Shown here: positions 43,195-52,754 of the stretch, in pieces
How positions within the stretch are numbered: position 1 is the first letter of the stretch
Layout of the letters: each line of letters opens with the position of its first letter
NCBI RefSeq assembly: GCF_002835735.1
Contig: NZ_PISD01000010.1
Coordinates: forward strand, 1 to 64,000
From: Cytobacillus horneckiae
GTDB taxonomy: Bacteria; Bacillota; Bacilli; Bacillales; Cytobacillaceae
Direction: 5' to 3'
Length of the DNA stretch: 64,000 nucleotides
Notes under the pieces: model-generated
Told to the model about the DNA's origin: nothing
Databases searched by the model: none
What the model saw: only the letters and a program-made list of their open reading frames with translations
Program-made: the position numbers and the translations under genes

Positions 43195-43941
43195 CTATTC
43201 TTCCACCCTAGGCAAAATTAAAATTTCTACACGCCTGTTAAGCTCTCTTCCTTCCGCAGTGTTATTGTCAGCTGTGGGCTGGAATTCTCCAAAACCTTTT
43301 GCACTGAACCAAGCTGGATTTAAAGATTCGTTCTCCAGCAGTACTTTCATGAAATTCACAGCCCTCATCACACTTAGCTCCCAGTTTGATGAAAATGAGG
43401 AGTTTCTTATAGGCACATTGTCAGTATGGCCGCTAATAATGATATTCCTTGGAGGATTTATTACTAATAAATCGGAAATTTCCCGAGCAATGTGCAAATC
43501 AGCTTTTCGCACATCTGCACTACCGGAGGCAAAAAGCACATTGTCCCGGATTGTTACTAATAAACCTTCGGATGTTAATTCTGATTCTAATTTATCATTT
43601 AAACTTTTATCATTAATATATCGATTTACTTTGTTCTGAAGTTCTTTCAATTCCTCTTGATCCTTCGCTTCATCGAAAAATTCATTAGGTATTGACTGCT
43701 TTTCAACTGGTTCCCTTTGACCTTCCGGCATGGTGCTCGGAAAATCCATCACAGCACTTCCCCCAGAAAACACTTCATTAAATGCTCGGGAAAGCTGTTG
43801 AAACTTTTGAGCATCCACAGAGCTCATCGCAAACAAAACAATAAATAAAGCGACGAGCAGCGTAAGTAAATCGGCATATGGAAGCAGCCATGATTCATCA
43901 ACATGTTCTTCATGATCGTTACGTTTCCGCCTTTTACTCAT
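43195..43941 (-). CDS. motB: Flagellar motor protein MotB
   Basis: 248 residues. The single membrane segment ESWLLPYADLLTLLVALFIV (about 18-38) contains the proton-binding Asp in PYADLLT. A plug and linker lead to the OmpA-like peptidoglycan-binding domain (about 120-245) with ISGHTDNVPI and NRRVEILILP. With MotA it forms the stator that couples ion flow to flagellar rotation. It overlaps motA by 8 bases. The close match to the B. subtilis MotAB type suggests proton coupling. Confidence 0.95.
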   Translation of the reverse strand: MSKRRKRNDHEEHVDESWLLPYADLLTLLVALFIVLFAMSSVDAQKFQQLSRAFNEVFSGGSAVMDFPSTMPEGQREPVEKQSIPNEFFDEAKDQEELKELQNKVNRYINDKSLNDKLESELTSEGLLVTIRDNVLFASGSADVRKADLHIAREISDLLVINPPRNIIISGHTDNVPIRNSSFSSNWELSVMRAVNFMKVLLENESLNPAWFSAKGFGEFQPTADNNTAEGRELNRRVEILILPRVEE

Positions 43942-44728
43942 CCATTGTCACGCTGCTTTCATTTAAAAAGACTGTTCTTTGTATACCTGGTAAATAAGAT
44001 GATAGCTTTTGCTCAATGACTCTTGGAGATTCACCTTCAAGAATTGAAAGAATTCCCTCAATCATGATTCTTTTTTGCTTTGCTTCAATTTTTGATTTGC
44101 GCTTTAATTTATTCGCAAAAGGATGCCACAATATATATCCGGTAAATATCCCGAGCATTGTAGCCACGAATGCAGCGCTTATGGCTTCTCCTAATACATC
44201 CATATCACTCATATTTCCAAGGGCTGCTATTAACCCAATAACTGCTCCTAACACACCTAGACTAGGTGCATAAGTACCTGCCTGCGTAAAAATTTGAGCA
44301 CCGGACAAGTGTCTTTCCTCCATTGCATCTATCTCTTCATTCAGAACATCTCTTATGTAATCAGCACTCTGTCCATCAACCGCTAATAGTAATCCATTTT
44401 TTAAAAAAGGATCCTCTACTTCTGATATGCGCGCTTCTAAAGAAAGCAGTCCTTCTTTCCTTGCAAGCTGTGCCCAATCAGAAAATTGGCGAATGAGCTC
44501 TTCAGAATCCATTATGTTTTTCTCTTTAAAAAGAATGCCTACAATTTTCGGAACACGTTTGATTTCACTTGTTGGAAAAGCTGTAATAACTGAAGCTGCC
44601 GTCCCAATAATAATTATAAGAACAGCGGCAGGGTTTAGTAAAACATCAAACCCAACACCTTTCAAAATCATCCCTAATACAACTGCAATGATTCCTAATC
44701 CAACACCTATCCACGTTGTTTTATCCAT
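43934..44728 (-). CDS. motA: Flagellar motor protein MotA
   Basis: 264 residues, four membrane segments. Signature parts are NPAAVLIIIIGTAASVITAF (about 30-50), the cytosolic loop FSDWAQLARKEGLLSLEARI (about 85-105) that contacts FliG, and GVLGAVIGLIAALGNM (about 160). It forms the stator with MotB, whose gene follows with an 8-base overlap. The pair is not next to other flagellar genes here, as in B. subtilis. The promoter is not obvious; a SigD site was not identified. Confidence 0.95.
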   Translation of the reverse strand: MDKTTWIGVGLGIIAVVLGMILKGVGFDVLLNPAAVLIIIIGTAASVITAFPTSEIKRVPKIVGILFKEKNIMDSEELIRQFSDWAQLARKEGLLSLEARISEVEDPFLKNGLLLAVDGQSADYIRDVLNEEIDAMEERHLSGAQIFTQAGTYAPSLGVLGAVIGLIAALGNMSDMDVLGEAISAAFVATMLGIFTGYILWHPFANKLKRKSKIEAKQKRIMIEGILSILEGESPRVIEQKLSSYLPGIQRTVFLNESSVTMDE

Positions 44729-44883
44729 CGAGTATCACACCTATCTAAAAAATATGACTTTAAACCTAAAAAATACCATAATTCGGAACAAAAATTGGTA
44801 AAACAACCTTATCTCTTCTTATTTCGACAAACTCTTTTATAAGTTAAATTATTTTTAAAGGTCTTTTTACCTATTTTATTTCA

Positions 44884-44912
44884 CAAAAAAATAGACAGCT
44901 ACCTGTCTATCC
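44884..44912 (-). terminator. Terminator of DUF1992 gene
   Basis: ATAGACAG and CTGTCTAT make an 8-bp stem, with TTTTTTTG following on the minus strand. Confidence 0.75.
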
Positions 44913-44914
44913 AA

Positions 44915-45289
44915 TTACAATAATTTATTATTTATTTTTTCCTCATAATTTTTAAAGACGGATGAATTAGTATTGATTTTTCTCTTCGATAACAAGCGGT
45001 TATACTTCAGGATTTTTTCATTCAGTTCTTGATTTAATTGCTTTTTTGCTTCTTCAGTTTCACATGCTTTAATTAGATCTTTAATTGTGATCATTTCTAA
45101 TTTTATTTCACTTTCTTCTGAAGTGTAGCCAGCATTTTTCATTATTCGATAAGCCATTCTTACATTCTCAGGCACAGATGCCAATTCATCTTTAGGGAGA
45201 GGTTTACCTGCTCCTGGCAAATGATCAAACTGCTTTTCTCTCTGTGCTTGCTTAATTCTTTCCTCAGCTAGAATGGAGAATAAATCCAT
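44915..45289 (-). CDS. DUF1992 (DnaJ-related) domain protein
   Basis: 124 residues. The N-terminal MDLFSILAEERIKQAQREKQ and the motif FDHLPGAGKPLPKDE are the DUF1992 signature, seen in DnaJ homologue subfamily C member 28-like proteins. The rest is helical. There is no J domain and the bacterial function is unknown. ATG follows AAGGAGGGTG. It diverges from the small acidic protein gene at 45391. Confidence 0.85.
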   Translation of the reverse strand: MDLFSILAEERIKQAQREKQFDHLPGAGKPLPKDELASVPENVRMAYRIMKNAGYTSEESEIKLEMITIKDLIKACETEEAKKQLNQELNEKILKYNRLLSKRKINTNSSVFKNYEEKINNKLL

Positions 45290-45390
45290 TGCCCACCCTC
45301 CTTCGACTTTACAGCTATTATATTCCTTTCATACATAGCAGACAAATGAATGGAAAAACTACAGTTGTACCTTTAGAAAGGAGAGATGAT

Positions 45391-45555
45391 ATGTCTCGCG
45401 GAGAACATTTTAATCATAAGAATAAGCAGCACCCAGGTGAGTACCCGAAAGATAACGGCATTAAGCCGAAAGCAACAGAAGCACAGGAAGATGAAGAATT
45501 TCTAGTCGTTCAAGAGGCGTTTAAAAACCGCGTCGGAGAAGATGAAGACAGATGA
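45391..45555 (+). CDS. Small acidic hydrophilic protein (54 residues)
   Basis: ATG 45391 follows AAAGGAGAGATG. The product MSRGEHFNHKNKQHPGEYPK continues to an acidic end (QEDEEFLVVQEAFKNRVGED). It is hydrophilic and probably disordered, of a type often found as spore or stress proteins in Bacillus, but I recognise no named family. The reading frame extends upstream to 45289 without a signal. A terminator lies 10-50 bases downstream. Confidence 0.6.
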   Translation: MSRGEHFNHKNKQHPGEYPKDNGIKPKATEAQEDEEFLVVQEAFKNRVGEDEDR

Positions 45556-45564
45556 ACACAAGTG

Positions 45565-45612
45565 ATGAGCAGCTTGAAAGCCTATTATGGCATTTAGCTG
45601 CTCGTTTTTCAA
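45565..45612 (+). terminator. Terminator of small acidic gene
   Basis: GAGCAGCT and AGCTGCTC pair around a 21-base loop, followed by GTTTTTC. Confidence 0.6.
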
Positions 45613-45729
45613 TTTGATCCCACTCGATTCACCTGAAAACGGGTTTCCTTTCGCTTTTGCCTTCACTTCATTGGATACATTGCTTGCTTTGGAGCAAGAT
45701 TTAGGTACTTCTTATAATGAGTGCTAATC

Positions 45730-47214
45730 TCAACTAAAAGACGAATTCAGCCATTCAGCACAAGCTTCAATATCTTTAGAAAATACTCTATCCTTCGTAA
45801 TGGATGGAACAATCTTTCTTCCTTCATTGTATAGCTTCTTTGTTTCTGTTGCCATTTTACCAGTCCCTTTAATTTCCACTGCCTGCATCGCACAAATCAA
45901 TTCAATGGCCAATACCTTATTTACATTTTGAGTAATTTGGTATGCATGGCGAGCCCCGATCGTTCCCATGCTGACATGATCCTCTTGATTTGCTGAAGAC
46001 GGTATAGAATCAACACTCGCTGGATGGGCTAATGTTTTATTTTCTGATACGAGCGAAGCAGCGCAATATTGCATGATCATCGCACCTGATTGCAGACCTG
46101 GATCAGGGCTAAGGAAGGCTGGCAAATTATTTAACTGCGGGTTTACAAGCCGCTCAATTCTTCTTTCCGAAATATTAGCGAGTTCAGCTATGGCAATTTT
46201 CATAAAATCCATCGCAAAGGCAATAGGCTGACCATGAAAATTGCCTCCGGATATGACCTTTTCCCCATCATCAAAAATAAGCGGATTATCTGTTGCAGCA
46301 TTCATTTCAATTTCCAGCTTTTCCTTTACATATTGTAAAGTTTGCCATGTCGCACCATGAACTTGAGGAATACAGCGCAGAGAATAGGCATCCTGCATTC
46401 TCACTTCACCTTGTTTAGTCGTTAGCTGGCTATCTGCTAAATAGCCTCTCATTCTTTCAGCTGTTGCTACTTGTTCAGGATACCCTCTTGCCACATGAAT
46501 AGACTCATCAAATGCATCGATAATGCCATTGAGTCCTTCCATTGTCATCGCGGCTATTTTCTCGCTTTTGTATGCAAGATTCTCAGCTTCAAGATAGGCA
46601 ATAACGCCTTGAGCAGTCATCGCTTGTGTACCGTTAATGAGTGCTAGTCCTTCCTTCGCTTGCAGTATCAGCGGCTGAATACCCAATTGAGACAATATTT
46701 CTCCAGCATGGTGAACTTCCCCTTTATAAAAAACCTCTCCCTCACCAACAAGTGCAAGAGCGAGATGAGACAGCGGGGCCAAATCTCCGCTTGCTCCTAG
46801 AGAGCCCTGCTGTGGTATAACCGGGTGAATTTGTTTATTAAGAAATAGAATCAGCATATCAACCACTTCAGAGCGAACGCCAGAATACCCTTTGATCAAC
46901 GCATTTGCTCTCAATAGCAGCATCGCACGCGAAACGTCCTCTGAAAAAGGTTCACCTACACCACAAGCATGCGAACGGATCAAATTGATTTGCAGGTCCG
47001 TTACATTACACGCATCTATATAGACATCACTAAACTTTCCAAATCCAGTTGTAATGCCATAAATGGTTCTTCCTTCTTCTACTATTTTTTCCACTGCCTG
47101 ATGACTCTTGATTACATCCTCTCTGCTTTGCAATGCAATAAATACTTCCTCTTGTTTAAATACGACTCTTCCTACATCTTGAACAGTTAAGTTTTTTCCT
47201 GATAATTCAATCAT
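45730..47214 (-). CDS. hutH: Histidine ammonia-lyase
   Basis: 494 residues. The MIO prosthetic group forms from Ala-Ser-Gly in [20 protein letters not shown] (about 140). Other signature parts are [12 protein letters not shown] (about 50) and [15 protein letters not shown] (about 410). It converts histidine to urocanate and ammonia, the first step of histidine use. In B. subtilis hutH lies in hutPHUIGM, but no hutU, hutI, hutG or hutP is here, so the gene is detached from the operon. A terminator-like hairpin lies in its 5' leader. Confidence 0.95.
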   Translation of the reverse strand: MIELSGKNLTVQDVGRVVFKQEEVFIALQSREDVIKSHQAVEKIVEEGRTIYGITTGFGKFSDVYIDACNVTDLQINLIRSHACGVGEPFSEDVSRAMLLLRANALIKGYSGVRSEVVDMLILFLNKQIHPVIPQQGSLGASGDLAPLSHLALALVGEGEVFYKGEVHHAGEILSQLGIQPLILQAKEGLALINGTQAMTAQGVIAYLEAENLAYKSEKIAAMTMEGLNGIIDAFDESIHVARGYPEQVATAERMRGYLADSQLTTKQGEVRMQDAYSLRCIPQVHGATWQTLQYVKEKLEIEMNAATDNPLIFDDGEKVISGGNFHGQPIAFAMDFMKIAIAELANISERRIERLVNPQLNNLPAFLSPDPGLQSGAMIMQYCAASLVSENKTLAHPASVDSIPSSANQEDHVSMGTIGARHAYQITQNVNKVLAIELICAMQAVEIKGTGKMATETKKLYNEGRKIVPSITKDRVFSKDIEACAEWLNSSFS

Positions 47215-47248
47215 TCCATTACCTCCTTATCACATTAGCACAATAAAG

Positions 47249-47292
47249 AAAAGGCCAAGTATCAAATAATCAGTTGATACTTGGCCTTTTAC
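47249..47292 (-). promoter_or_regulatory. Terminator in the hutH leader (candidate attenuator)
   Basis: AAAAGGCCAAGTATCAA and TTGATACTTGGCCTTTT form a perfect 17-bp stem with an 8-base loop. On the minus strand it ends in TTTTCTTTATT and sits only 35 bases before the hutH start, with no gene between. Transcripts coming from upstream would stop unless the hairpin is prevented. In B. subtilis HutP controls a hairpin of this kind ahead of hutH, but no hutP is present. Confidence 0.6.
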
Positions 47293-47579
47293 AATTTTTA
47301 TATGAAAATAGATGGATGTTTACCATTATTATCATTCCTTAAATAAATCTTATTTTTCATTCATTGTAAATCTCATAATTATCCCCTGTCAATTAATTAA
47401 TACCATATTTTAACAAGTTAGATTAGCACTTAAGTAGTGTAGTAAAGGATTCTATCCTCTTTTACTTTCATCAGGCAGTTCATACAAATTACTCCTACTT
47501 TCCGTTATAATTATATAGTAAGTAATCATTCTCCCTTAGTGGCGAGGGAAAAATTGTTTTTTATTAGAAAGGAGCCATT
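47293..47579. other. Intergenic region between hutH leader and topB
   Basis: About 290 AT-rich bases with no gene. The hutH promoter should lie here on the minus strand and the topB promoter on the plus strand. AGAAAGGAG precedes topB. No HutP-type gene is found. Confidence 0.4.
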
Positions 47580-49670
47580 ATGAAATCACTAGTATTAGCA
47601 GAGAAGCCTAGTGTTGCACGTGAAATTGCCCGTGTTTTAGGCTGCAGTAAAACAAATAAAAGTTATATTGAAGGCAATCAATATATTGTTACTTGGGCAT
47701 TGGGACATTTAGTCGAGCTGAAAATGCCTGAGCACTATGACAATAAATATAAACAATGGAACTTGGAAGATTTACCGATTATTCCTGATCAAATGGGATT
47801 AAAGGTGATGAAGCAAACAAGTCACCAATTTAAAGCAATTGAACATTTGTCAAAACGGAATGATGTGAAGGAAATTATCATTGCAACGGATGCTGGACGT
47901 GAAGGTGAACTTGTTGCACGCTGGATATTAGAGAAAATCCGCTGGAAAAAACCGATTCAGCGCTTATGGATTTCTTCAGTAACAGACCGCGCTATTCGCG
48001 ACGGCTTCAAACAATTAAAGCCTGGAAAGCAGTTCAATGATTTATATCAATCAGCTGTATGCCGAGCTGAGGCAGATTGGCTCATTGGCTTAAATGTTAC
48101 CCGGGCATTAACAACAAAATATCAAGAGCCATTATCCGCTGGGCGCGTACAAACGCCTACCCTTTCGCTAGTCATGGAAAGAGAAAAGGTCATTCAAAAA
48201 TTTGTTCCTAAAGAATATTGGACAATTAAAGCAGCTATAGGTCCCCTACAGGCTGAGTGGGAGCAAAATGGAGAAAAGAAAATCTTCTCTAAAGAAACAG
48301 CGGAACAGATTGTCCACAAAACAAAAGGGCAAGCAGCTGCCATTGTTTCAGTAAACCGCAAAGAAAAAATGGAAACACAGCCTTTGCCTTATGATCTAAC
48401 AGAGCTGCAAAGAGATGCCAATAAGCGCTTTGGATTTTCTGCGAAAAAAACTTCAAATGTTTTGCAGAAGTTATATGAACAACATAAGCTTGTCACCTAT
48501 CCGCGTACCGATTCACGCTATTTAACAAAGGATATGGAAGGAACGATGGCTGAACGTCTGCATGGAATAGCATCTGCCTATAAAGATGAGGTGAAGCCTG
48601 CGCTGATGAACAAAGGAAAAGTTCTTGCTAAACGTGTCTTTAATAATGAGAAAGTGACAGACCACCATGCAATTATTCCAACAGAAGAGAGAGTTCATTT
48701 AAGTGATTTATCTGCGGATGAACGGAAGCTGTACGACATTATCGTCAAGCGATTCCTTTCACTTTTCTACGAGCCATATAAGTACGAAACAATTCATGCA
48801 GTGATTAATGTGAATAAGGAAACTTTTATTGCCAGAGAAACAGCGGTTATTGATATGGGCTTTAAAAAGATTACCGGAAATACTGAAGAAAAAAGCAAAA
48901 ATCAGCTAGCCTCCCTTCAACATGGGAAAAACTTTACGGTGCAATCGGTAGAGGCTGAAAATAAATTAACTGAAGCACCTTCCCGTTATACAGAAGCTGA
49001 TATTTTACAGCAAATGGAGAAATTTGACCTTGGCACACCTGCAACAAGAGCAGAAATCATTGAAAGATTGCTTGCAACAGAAGTATTGGAAAGACAAAAC
49101 GGACGTTTGCACTCCACACAAAAAGGCAAGCAGCTTATGGATTTAGTGAATGATGATTTAAAATCTCCAGAGCTGACAGCTAAATGGGAAAAAGAACTGG
49201 AACAAATCGCACGCGGAAAAGCGGATGCTAAAGTCTTCTTAAAAAATATTAGGCAGCAGACGAAGCAGCTCGTATCTGAAGTTAAACGGAGCGATAAATC
49301 CTATAAGGCCCATAATCTAACAGGCTCTAAATGCCCGGAATGCGGTTCATTCTTAAAAGAAAGAAACACGAAAGATGGGAAGGTCCTTGTTTGCTCCAGT
49401 ATGGAGTGTAATTTCAGAAAAAGAAAAGATCCAAAGCTGTCGAATCGCCGCTGCCCGCAATGCCATAAAAAGATGGAAATGCATAACGGAAAGGCAGGGG
49501 TATACTTCCAATGCCGCCCTTGTAATGTCGTGGAAAAGGCGACTGATAAAAAGAAGAAAGTCAATAAACGAGAAGAAAGAAAGCTTGTTCAAAAGTACAC
49601 TCAAAAAGATGATTCTTTCGGTACAAGCCTTGGCGACTTATTGAAACAAGCACTGGAAAAGAAAGATTAA
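47580..49670 (+). CDS. topB: DNA topoisomerase III
   Basis: 696 residues. The Toprim domain (about 1-145) has the acidic centre in IIATDAGREGELVARWIL. The catalytic Tyr is in HKLVTYPRTDSRYLTKD (about 310). The type IA core continues with LGTPATRAEIIERLL (about 480). The C-terminus contains a zinc ribbon (CPECGSFLKERNTKDG...C...C and CPQCHKKM...C..C). It relaxes and decatenates DNA during recombination. It is slightly shorter than the B. subtilis enzyme (about 727) and stands alone behind AAAGGAGCC. Confidence 0.95.
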   Translation: MKSLVLAEKPSVAREIARVLGCSKTNKSYIEGNQYIVTWALGHLVELKMPEHYDNKYKQWNLEDLPIIPDQMGLKVMKQTSHQFKAIEHLSKRNDVKEIIIATDAGREGELVARWILEKIRWKKPIQRLWISSVTDRAIRDGFKQLKPGKQFNDLYQSAVCRAEADWLIGLNVTRALTTKYQEPLSAGRVQTPTLSLVMEREKVIQKFVPKEYWTIKAAIGPLQAEWEQNGEKKIFSKETAEQIVHKTKGQAAAIVSVNRKEKMETQPLPYDLTELQRDANKRFGFSAKKTSNVLQKLYEQHKLVTYPRTDSRYLTKDMEGTMAERLHGIASAYKDEVKPALMNKGKVLAKRVFNNEKVTDHHAIIPTEERVHLSDLSADERKLYDIIVKRFLSLFYEPYKYETIHAVINVNKETFIARETAVIDMGFKKITGNTEEKSKNQLASLQHGKNFTVQSVEAENKLTEAPSRYTEADILQQMEKFDLGTPATRAEIIERLLATEVLERQNGRLHSTQKGKQLMDLVNDDLKSPELTAKWEKELEQIARGKADAKVFLKNIRQQTKQLVSEVKRSDKSYKAHNLTGSKCPECGSFLKERNTKDGKVLVCSSMECNFRKRKDPKLSNRRCPQCHKKMEMHNGKAGVYFQCRPCNVVEKATDKKKKVNKREERKLVQKYTQKDDSFGTSLGDLLKQALEKKD

Positions 49671-49696
49671 TTCATTTAACAAAAAACTATAAAAGT

Positions 49697-49734
49697 AGGC
49701 GAATCAACTTAGGTCAGATTGATTCGCCTTTTTG
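49697..49734 (+). terminator. Terminator of topB
   Basis: AGGCGAATCAA and TTGATTCGCCT form an 11-bp stem with an 11-base loop followed by TTTTGG. Confidence 0.85.
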
Positions 49735-49771
49735 GTTTATCTAATCTAAAATTGCCAACTATGTCACATCG

Positions 49772-49796
49772 TGATATAGTCACAATATGATATAGT
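49772..49796 (+). promoter_or_regulatory. Direct repeats at the PadR gene promoter
   Basis: TGATATAGT occurs at 49772-49780 and 49788-49796, one and a half helical turns apart, with TCACATCGTGA across the first copy. PadR proteins usually bind their own promoters, so this is the probable operator. Confidence 0.5.
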
Positions 49797-49813
49797 AAAT
49801 GAGGTGAATCACT

Positions 49814-50155
49814 TTGGATATTGATAAAGTGATTAAAAAATACATTCCGATGTCTGAAACGGCATTTTATATTTTATTGTCCTTAAAGAAACCTAAACAT
49901 GGCTATGGCATTGTTAAACATGTAGAAGAAATTACATTTGGCCGAATTCACTTAGGTTCAGGGACAGTGTATGGGACCTTGACAAAAATGCAAAAGGACG
50001 GAATTATTGCTGTTTTTGCAGATGAGCAGCGTAAAACAGTGTATGAGATGACGGCTATTGGAAAGTTTTTAATGGCTGCGGAAGTTTCCCGATTAAAGGA
50101 ACTATATGAAAACGCATTAAAATATGAGGAGGTAAATGATGATGAGGATTTATAA
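49814..50155 (+). CDS. PadR family transcriptional regulator
   Basis: 113 residues from a TTG start after GAGGTGA. The winged helix is typical: MSETAFYILLSLKKPKHGYG (about 13-32), then LGSGTVYGTLTKMQKDGIIA and the C-terminal dimerisation helix. It overlaps the next gene by 20 bases. PadR/DUF2812 gene pairs recur in Firmicutes, where the regulator controls its membrane partner. Confidence 0.93.
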   Translation: MDIDKVIKKYIPMSETAFYILLSLKKPKHGYGIVKHVEEITFGRIHLGSGTVYGTLTKMQKDGIIAVFADEQRKTVYEMTAIGKFLMAAEVSRLKELYENALKYEEVNDDEDL

Positions 50156-51323
50156 ACCTTTTTGGAGCTATAGTATCCATAAAACAGAAGCATGGTTAGC
50201 TGAAATGGCTATAAAGGGATACGAATTAAAACGGTTTAATCGCGTGACAAGATCCTTTCATTTTAATAGCAGCAGTGCAAAACATATTACGTATAAAATT
50301 GGCTATGACAGAACAAAGCTTAATCCAATCTCCTCCACTTTAGAAAATGATGGCTGGGCGTTCGTTGATCAGCAAAAAAGCTGGTATATATTAAAAAATG
50401 AAAGAGCAATAGAAGAAATACATACAACCCCTGTCCGATCCGGAATAATAAGAAGAAATAACCTTCTTTCCTTTTTATTCAGCACTATATTCATAGTTAT
50501 TACCGCAAATCTAGTATTTCATTTGTCGCTAATTAGCATGAACCTTTTTAATGACGGCCAAGTGACTATCGTACAAAGCCCGCTTTGGATAATCACCTAT
50601 ACGTTTTGGACATTCCTGTTGGCATTATATCTATTATCTATTTATTCTTTCATCAAATTAAAAAGTGAAAACAAAAAATTGAATAATGAGCATAACGTAA
50701 TGGATGGCTTATATGATAGTTGCGTGTCAAATTCCAGAAAGCAAGAAAAGCAGATGAAAAAGGAAGGAAAAATGATTAAACATACTAGATTTGGCTGGAT
50801 GTATTCACCAGACAAGCTTGAAGAATGGCTGGAAGCGATGGAAGCCAAAGGGTATCACTTAAACAGGGTAAATAAACTTGGTACAAGCTTTTACTTTATA
50901 AAAGGAGAGCCAAGAAATATTAGCTATTGCACAGACTATCAAAATATCTCTGATGAAAACAATTTATATATGCATAAAGAATCAGGGTGGTGCCATATAT
51001 ACAGCTCCTACTCTTCCATGCAAAAATGGACGATATGGAGTAAGGAATATGAAGAAGATGAAATAAAACCGCGGATTTTCACAGATTCTATCAATAGAAT
51101 AAAGCATGCAAAAAAAGTGGCTAGTGCTTATACATTATTATTTCTGCCGGTTTTGATTATATATATTTTCATCTTAACTTTACAGCTGCCCCTTTTAAAT
51201 TTTAGCTTTTCTATTGATACCCTTAATCCTATCCTTTACACCTTTGTATTATGTTTGTTCAGTTCGTTTATCATCCGTTCATGGCTTTACTACTTTAGAA
51301 TGAAGGGTGATTCACAGTTATAA
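50136..51323 (+). CDS. DUF2812 membrane protein, two DUF2812 units
   Basis: 395 residues in two similar halves. Unit 1 (KPFWSYSIHKTEAWLAEMAI, about 6-100) is followed by two membrane segments (about 110-135 and 150-175). Unit 2 (FGWMYSPDKLEEWLEAMEAK, about 220-310) is followed by two more (about 335-355, 370-390). Each unit has the W-L-x-x-M-x-x-K-G-Y core of DUF2812. Function is unknown. Three ATGs in a row follow GAGGAGG; the second or third has the best spacing. The gene is translationally coupled to the PadR regulator. Confidence 0.85.
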   Translation: MMMRIYKPFWSYSIHKTEAWLAEMAIKGYELKRFNRVTRSFHFNSSSAKHITYKIGYDRTKLNPISSTLENDGWAFVDQQKSWYILKNERAIEEIHTTPVRSGIIRRNNLLSFLFSTIFIVITANLVFHLSLISMNLFNDGQVTIVQSPLWIITYTFWTFLLALYLLSIYSFIKLKSENKKLNNEHNVMDGLYDSCVSNSRKQEKQMKKEGKMIKHTRFGWMYSPDKLEEWLEAMEAKGYHLNRVNKLGTSFYFIKGEPRNISYCTDYQNISDENNLYMHKESGWCHIYSSYSSMQKWTIWSKEYEEDEIKPRIFTDSINRIKHAKKVASAYTLLFLPVLIIYIFILTLQLPLLNFSFSIDTLNPILYTFVLCLFSSFIIRSWLYYFRMKGDSQL

Positions 51324-51391
51324 TTGTTTCTTTTTTTAAATAGAAAAGCTACAATTAAAAAGAATATTTTTACAAAAGGAGTGTACATAGA

Positions 51392-52624
51392 ATGAGCAAA
51401 TTTAACCAAAACTTGGAGAAGTACGCTGAACTTACCGTTAAAGTAGGCGTAAATGTGCAAAAAGGGCAAACGCTTGTCATTAATACTTCATTAGATTCAG
51501 CTGAATTAGTTAGATTAATTGTAAAAAAAGCGTATGAAGTCGGCGCCCATAATGTTGTTGTCAACTGGAGCGACGATATCGTATCACGTACTAAATATGA
51601 GCTTGCTCCTGATGAAGCGTTTAAAGAATATCCTCACTGGCGCGCTCGTGAAGTCGAAGAGTTAGCCGAGAACGGTGCAGCCTTCATCTCTATCGTATCT
51701 GCCAGCCCTGATTTACTTAAAGGAATTAATCCGGAAAAGATTAGCACTTTCCAAAAAGCTGCTGGTCAAGCAATGTCGAAATATCGCAAATATATTCAAT
51801 CAGATAAAGTAAGCTGGACAGTCATTGCCGCTCCTTCACAATCATGGGCTAATATGGTTTTTCCTGAAGCAGCTGAAGAAGAAAGAGTCGATATGCTTTG
51901 GGATGCAATCTTTAAAGCGACACGCTCTGATTTAGAAGATCCGATACATGCCTGGAAACAACATGATAGCAATTTGCATGAAAAAGTCGATTATTTAAAT
52001 AGCAAACACTACAAAAAATTGCATTATAAAGCTCCTGGTACAGATTTAACGATTGAATTACCTGATAAGCATCTATGGGTTGGTGCAGGCAGCGTGAATG
52101 AACAAGGCCATGAATTTATGGCAAATATGCCGACAGAAGAAGTCTTTACTGTCCCTCATAAAGATGGTGTCAATGGCACTGTAGCAAGTACAAAGCCTTT
52201 GAGCTACGGCGGAAATATTATTGATCGTTTTTCCGTTACCTTCAAAAATGGCAGAATCGTTGAGGTGAAAGCTGAAGAAGGCGAAGAAATCCTGAAGCAA
52301 TTGGTTGAAACAGATGAAGGCTCTCATTATCTTGGCGAAGTCGCATTAGTGCCATATCAATCGCCAATATCACAATCTAACCTGCTTTTCTATAATACAC
52401 TTTTCGATGAAAATGCATCCAATCATTTAGCCATTGGCAGCGCCTATGCCTTCTGTATTGAAGGCGGTAAAAAAATGAGTAGCGAGCAATTGGCTGAAAA
52501 CGGACTTAATGAAAGTATTACTCACGTCGACTTCATGATTGGTTCTGCTGAGATGGATATTGACGGAATTACAGAAGACGGCAAGTCAGAACCAGTATTC
52601 CGCAAAGGAGATTGGGCGTTCTAA
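51392..52624 (+). CDS. Aminopeptidase, M29 family (AmpS/thermophilic type)
   Basis: 410 residues, the usual length. The metal-binding part is C-terminal, with Glu in NMPTEEVFTVPHKDGVNGTV, GSHYLGEVALVPYQSPISQ, and His in NASNHLAIGSAYAF and NESITHVDFMIGS. The enzyme is a cytosolic, cobalt- or zinc-dependent aminopeptidase. ATG follows AAAGGAG. It stands alone with its own terminator. Confidence 0.93.
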   Translation: MSKFNQNLEKYAELTVKVGVNVQKGQTLVINTSLDSAELVRLIVKKAYEVGAHNVVVNWSDDIVSRTKYELAPDEAFKEYPHWRAREVEELAENGAAFISIVSASPDLLKGINPEKISTFQKAAGQAMSKYRKYIQSDKVSWTVIAAPSQSWANMVFPEAAEEERVDMLWDAIFKATRSDLEDPIHAWKQHDSNLHEKVDYLNSKHYKKLHYKAPGTDLTIELPDKHLWVGAGSVNEQGHEFMANMPTEEVFTVPHKDGVNGTVASTKPLSYGGNIIDRFSVTFKNGRIVEVKAEEGEEILKQLVETDEGSHYLGEVALVPYQSPISQSNLLFYNTLFDENASNHLAIGSAYAFCIEGGKKMSSEQLAENGLNESITHVDFMIGSAEMDIDGITEDGKSEPVFRKGDWAF

Positions 52625-52632
52625 AACAAGTT

Positions 52633-52662
52633 CCAGCTGAGTGATTTCAGCTGGTTTTTTAT
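52633..52662 (+). terminator. Terminator of the aminopeptidase gene
   Basis: CCAGCTGA and TCAGCTGG with a 6-base loop, then TTTTTTATT. Confidence 0.85.
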
Positions 52663-52691
52663 TCCCTTTATATTAATTTTAGACATAGGAA

Positions 52692-52732
52692 AAAGACCGC
52701 GGCGCCTTCTTTTTTAAAAAGAAGGCTGCAGC
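52692..52732 (-). terminator. Terminator of the lipoprotein gene
   Basis: GCCTTCTTTTT and AAAAAGAAGGC pair; on the minus strand the stem is followed by GCCGCGGTCTTTTTCC. Confidence 0.6.
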
Positions 52733-52754
52733 CTATGTCCTGCATCTATTCTCT

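Noticed and set aside
48000-49670. Frames inside topB's 3' part on both strands
   Set aside because: All lie within the conserved topoisomerase and its zinc ribbon and have no independent support.
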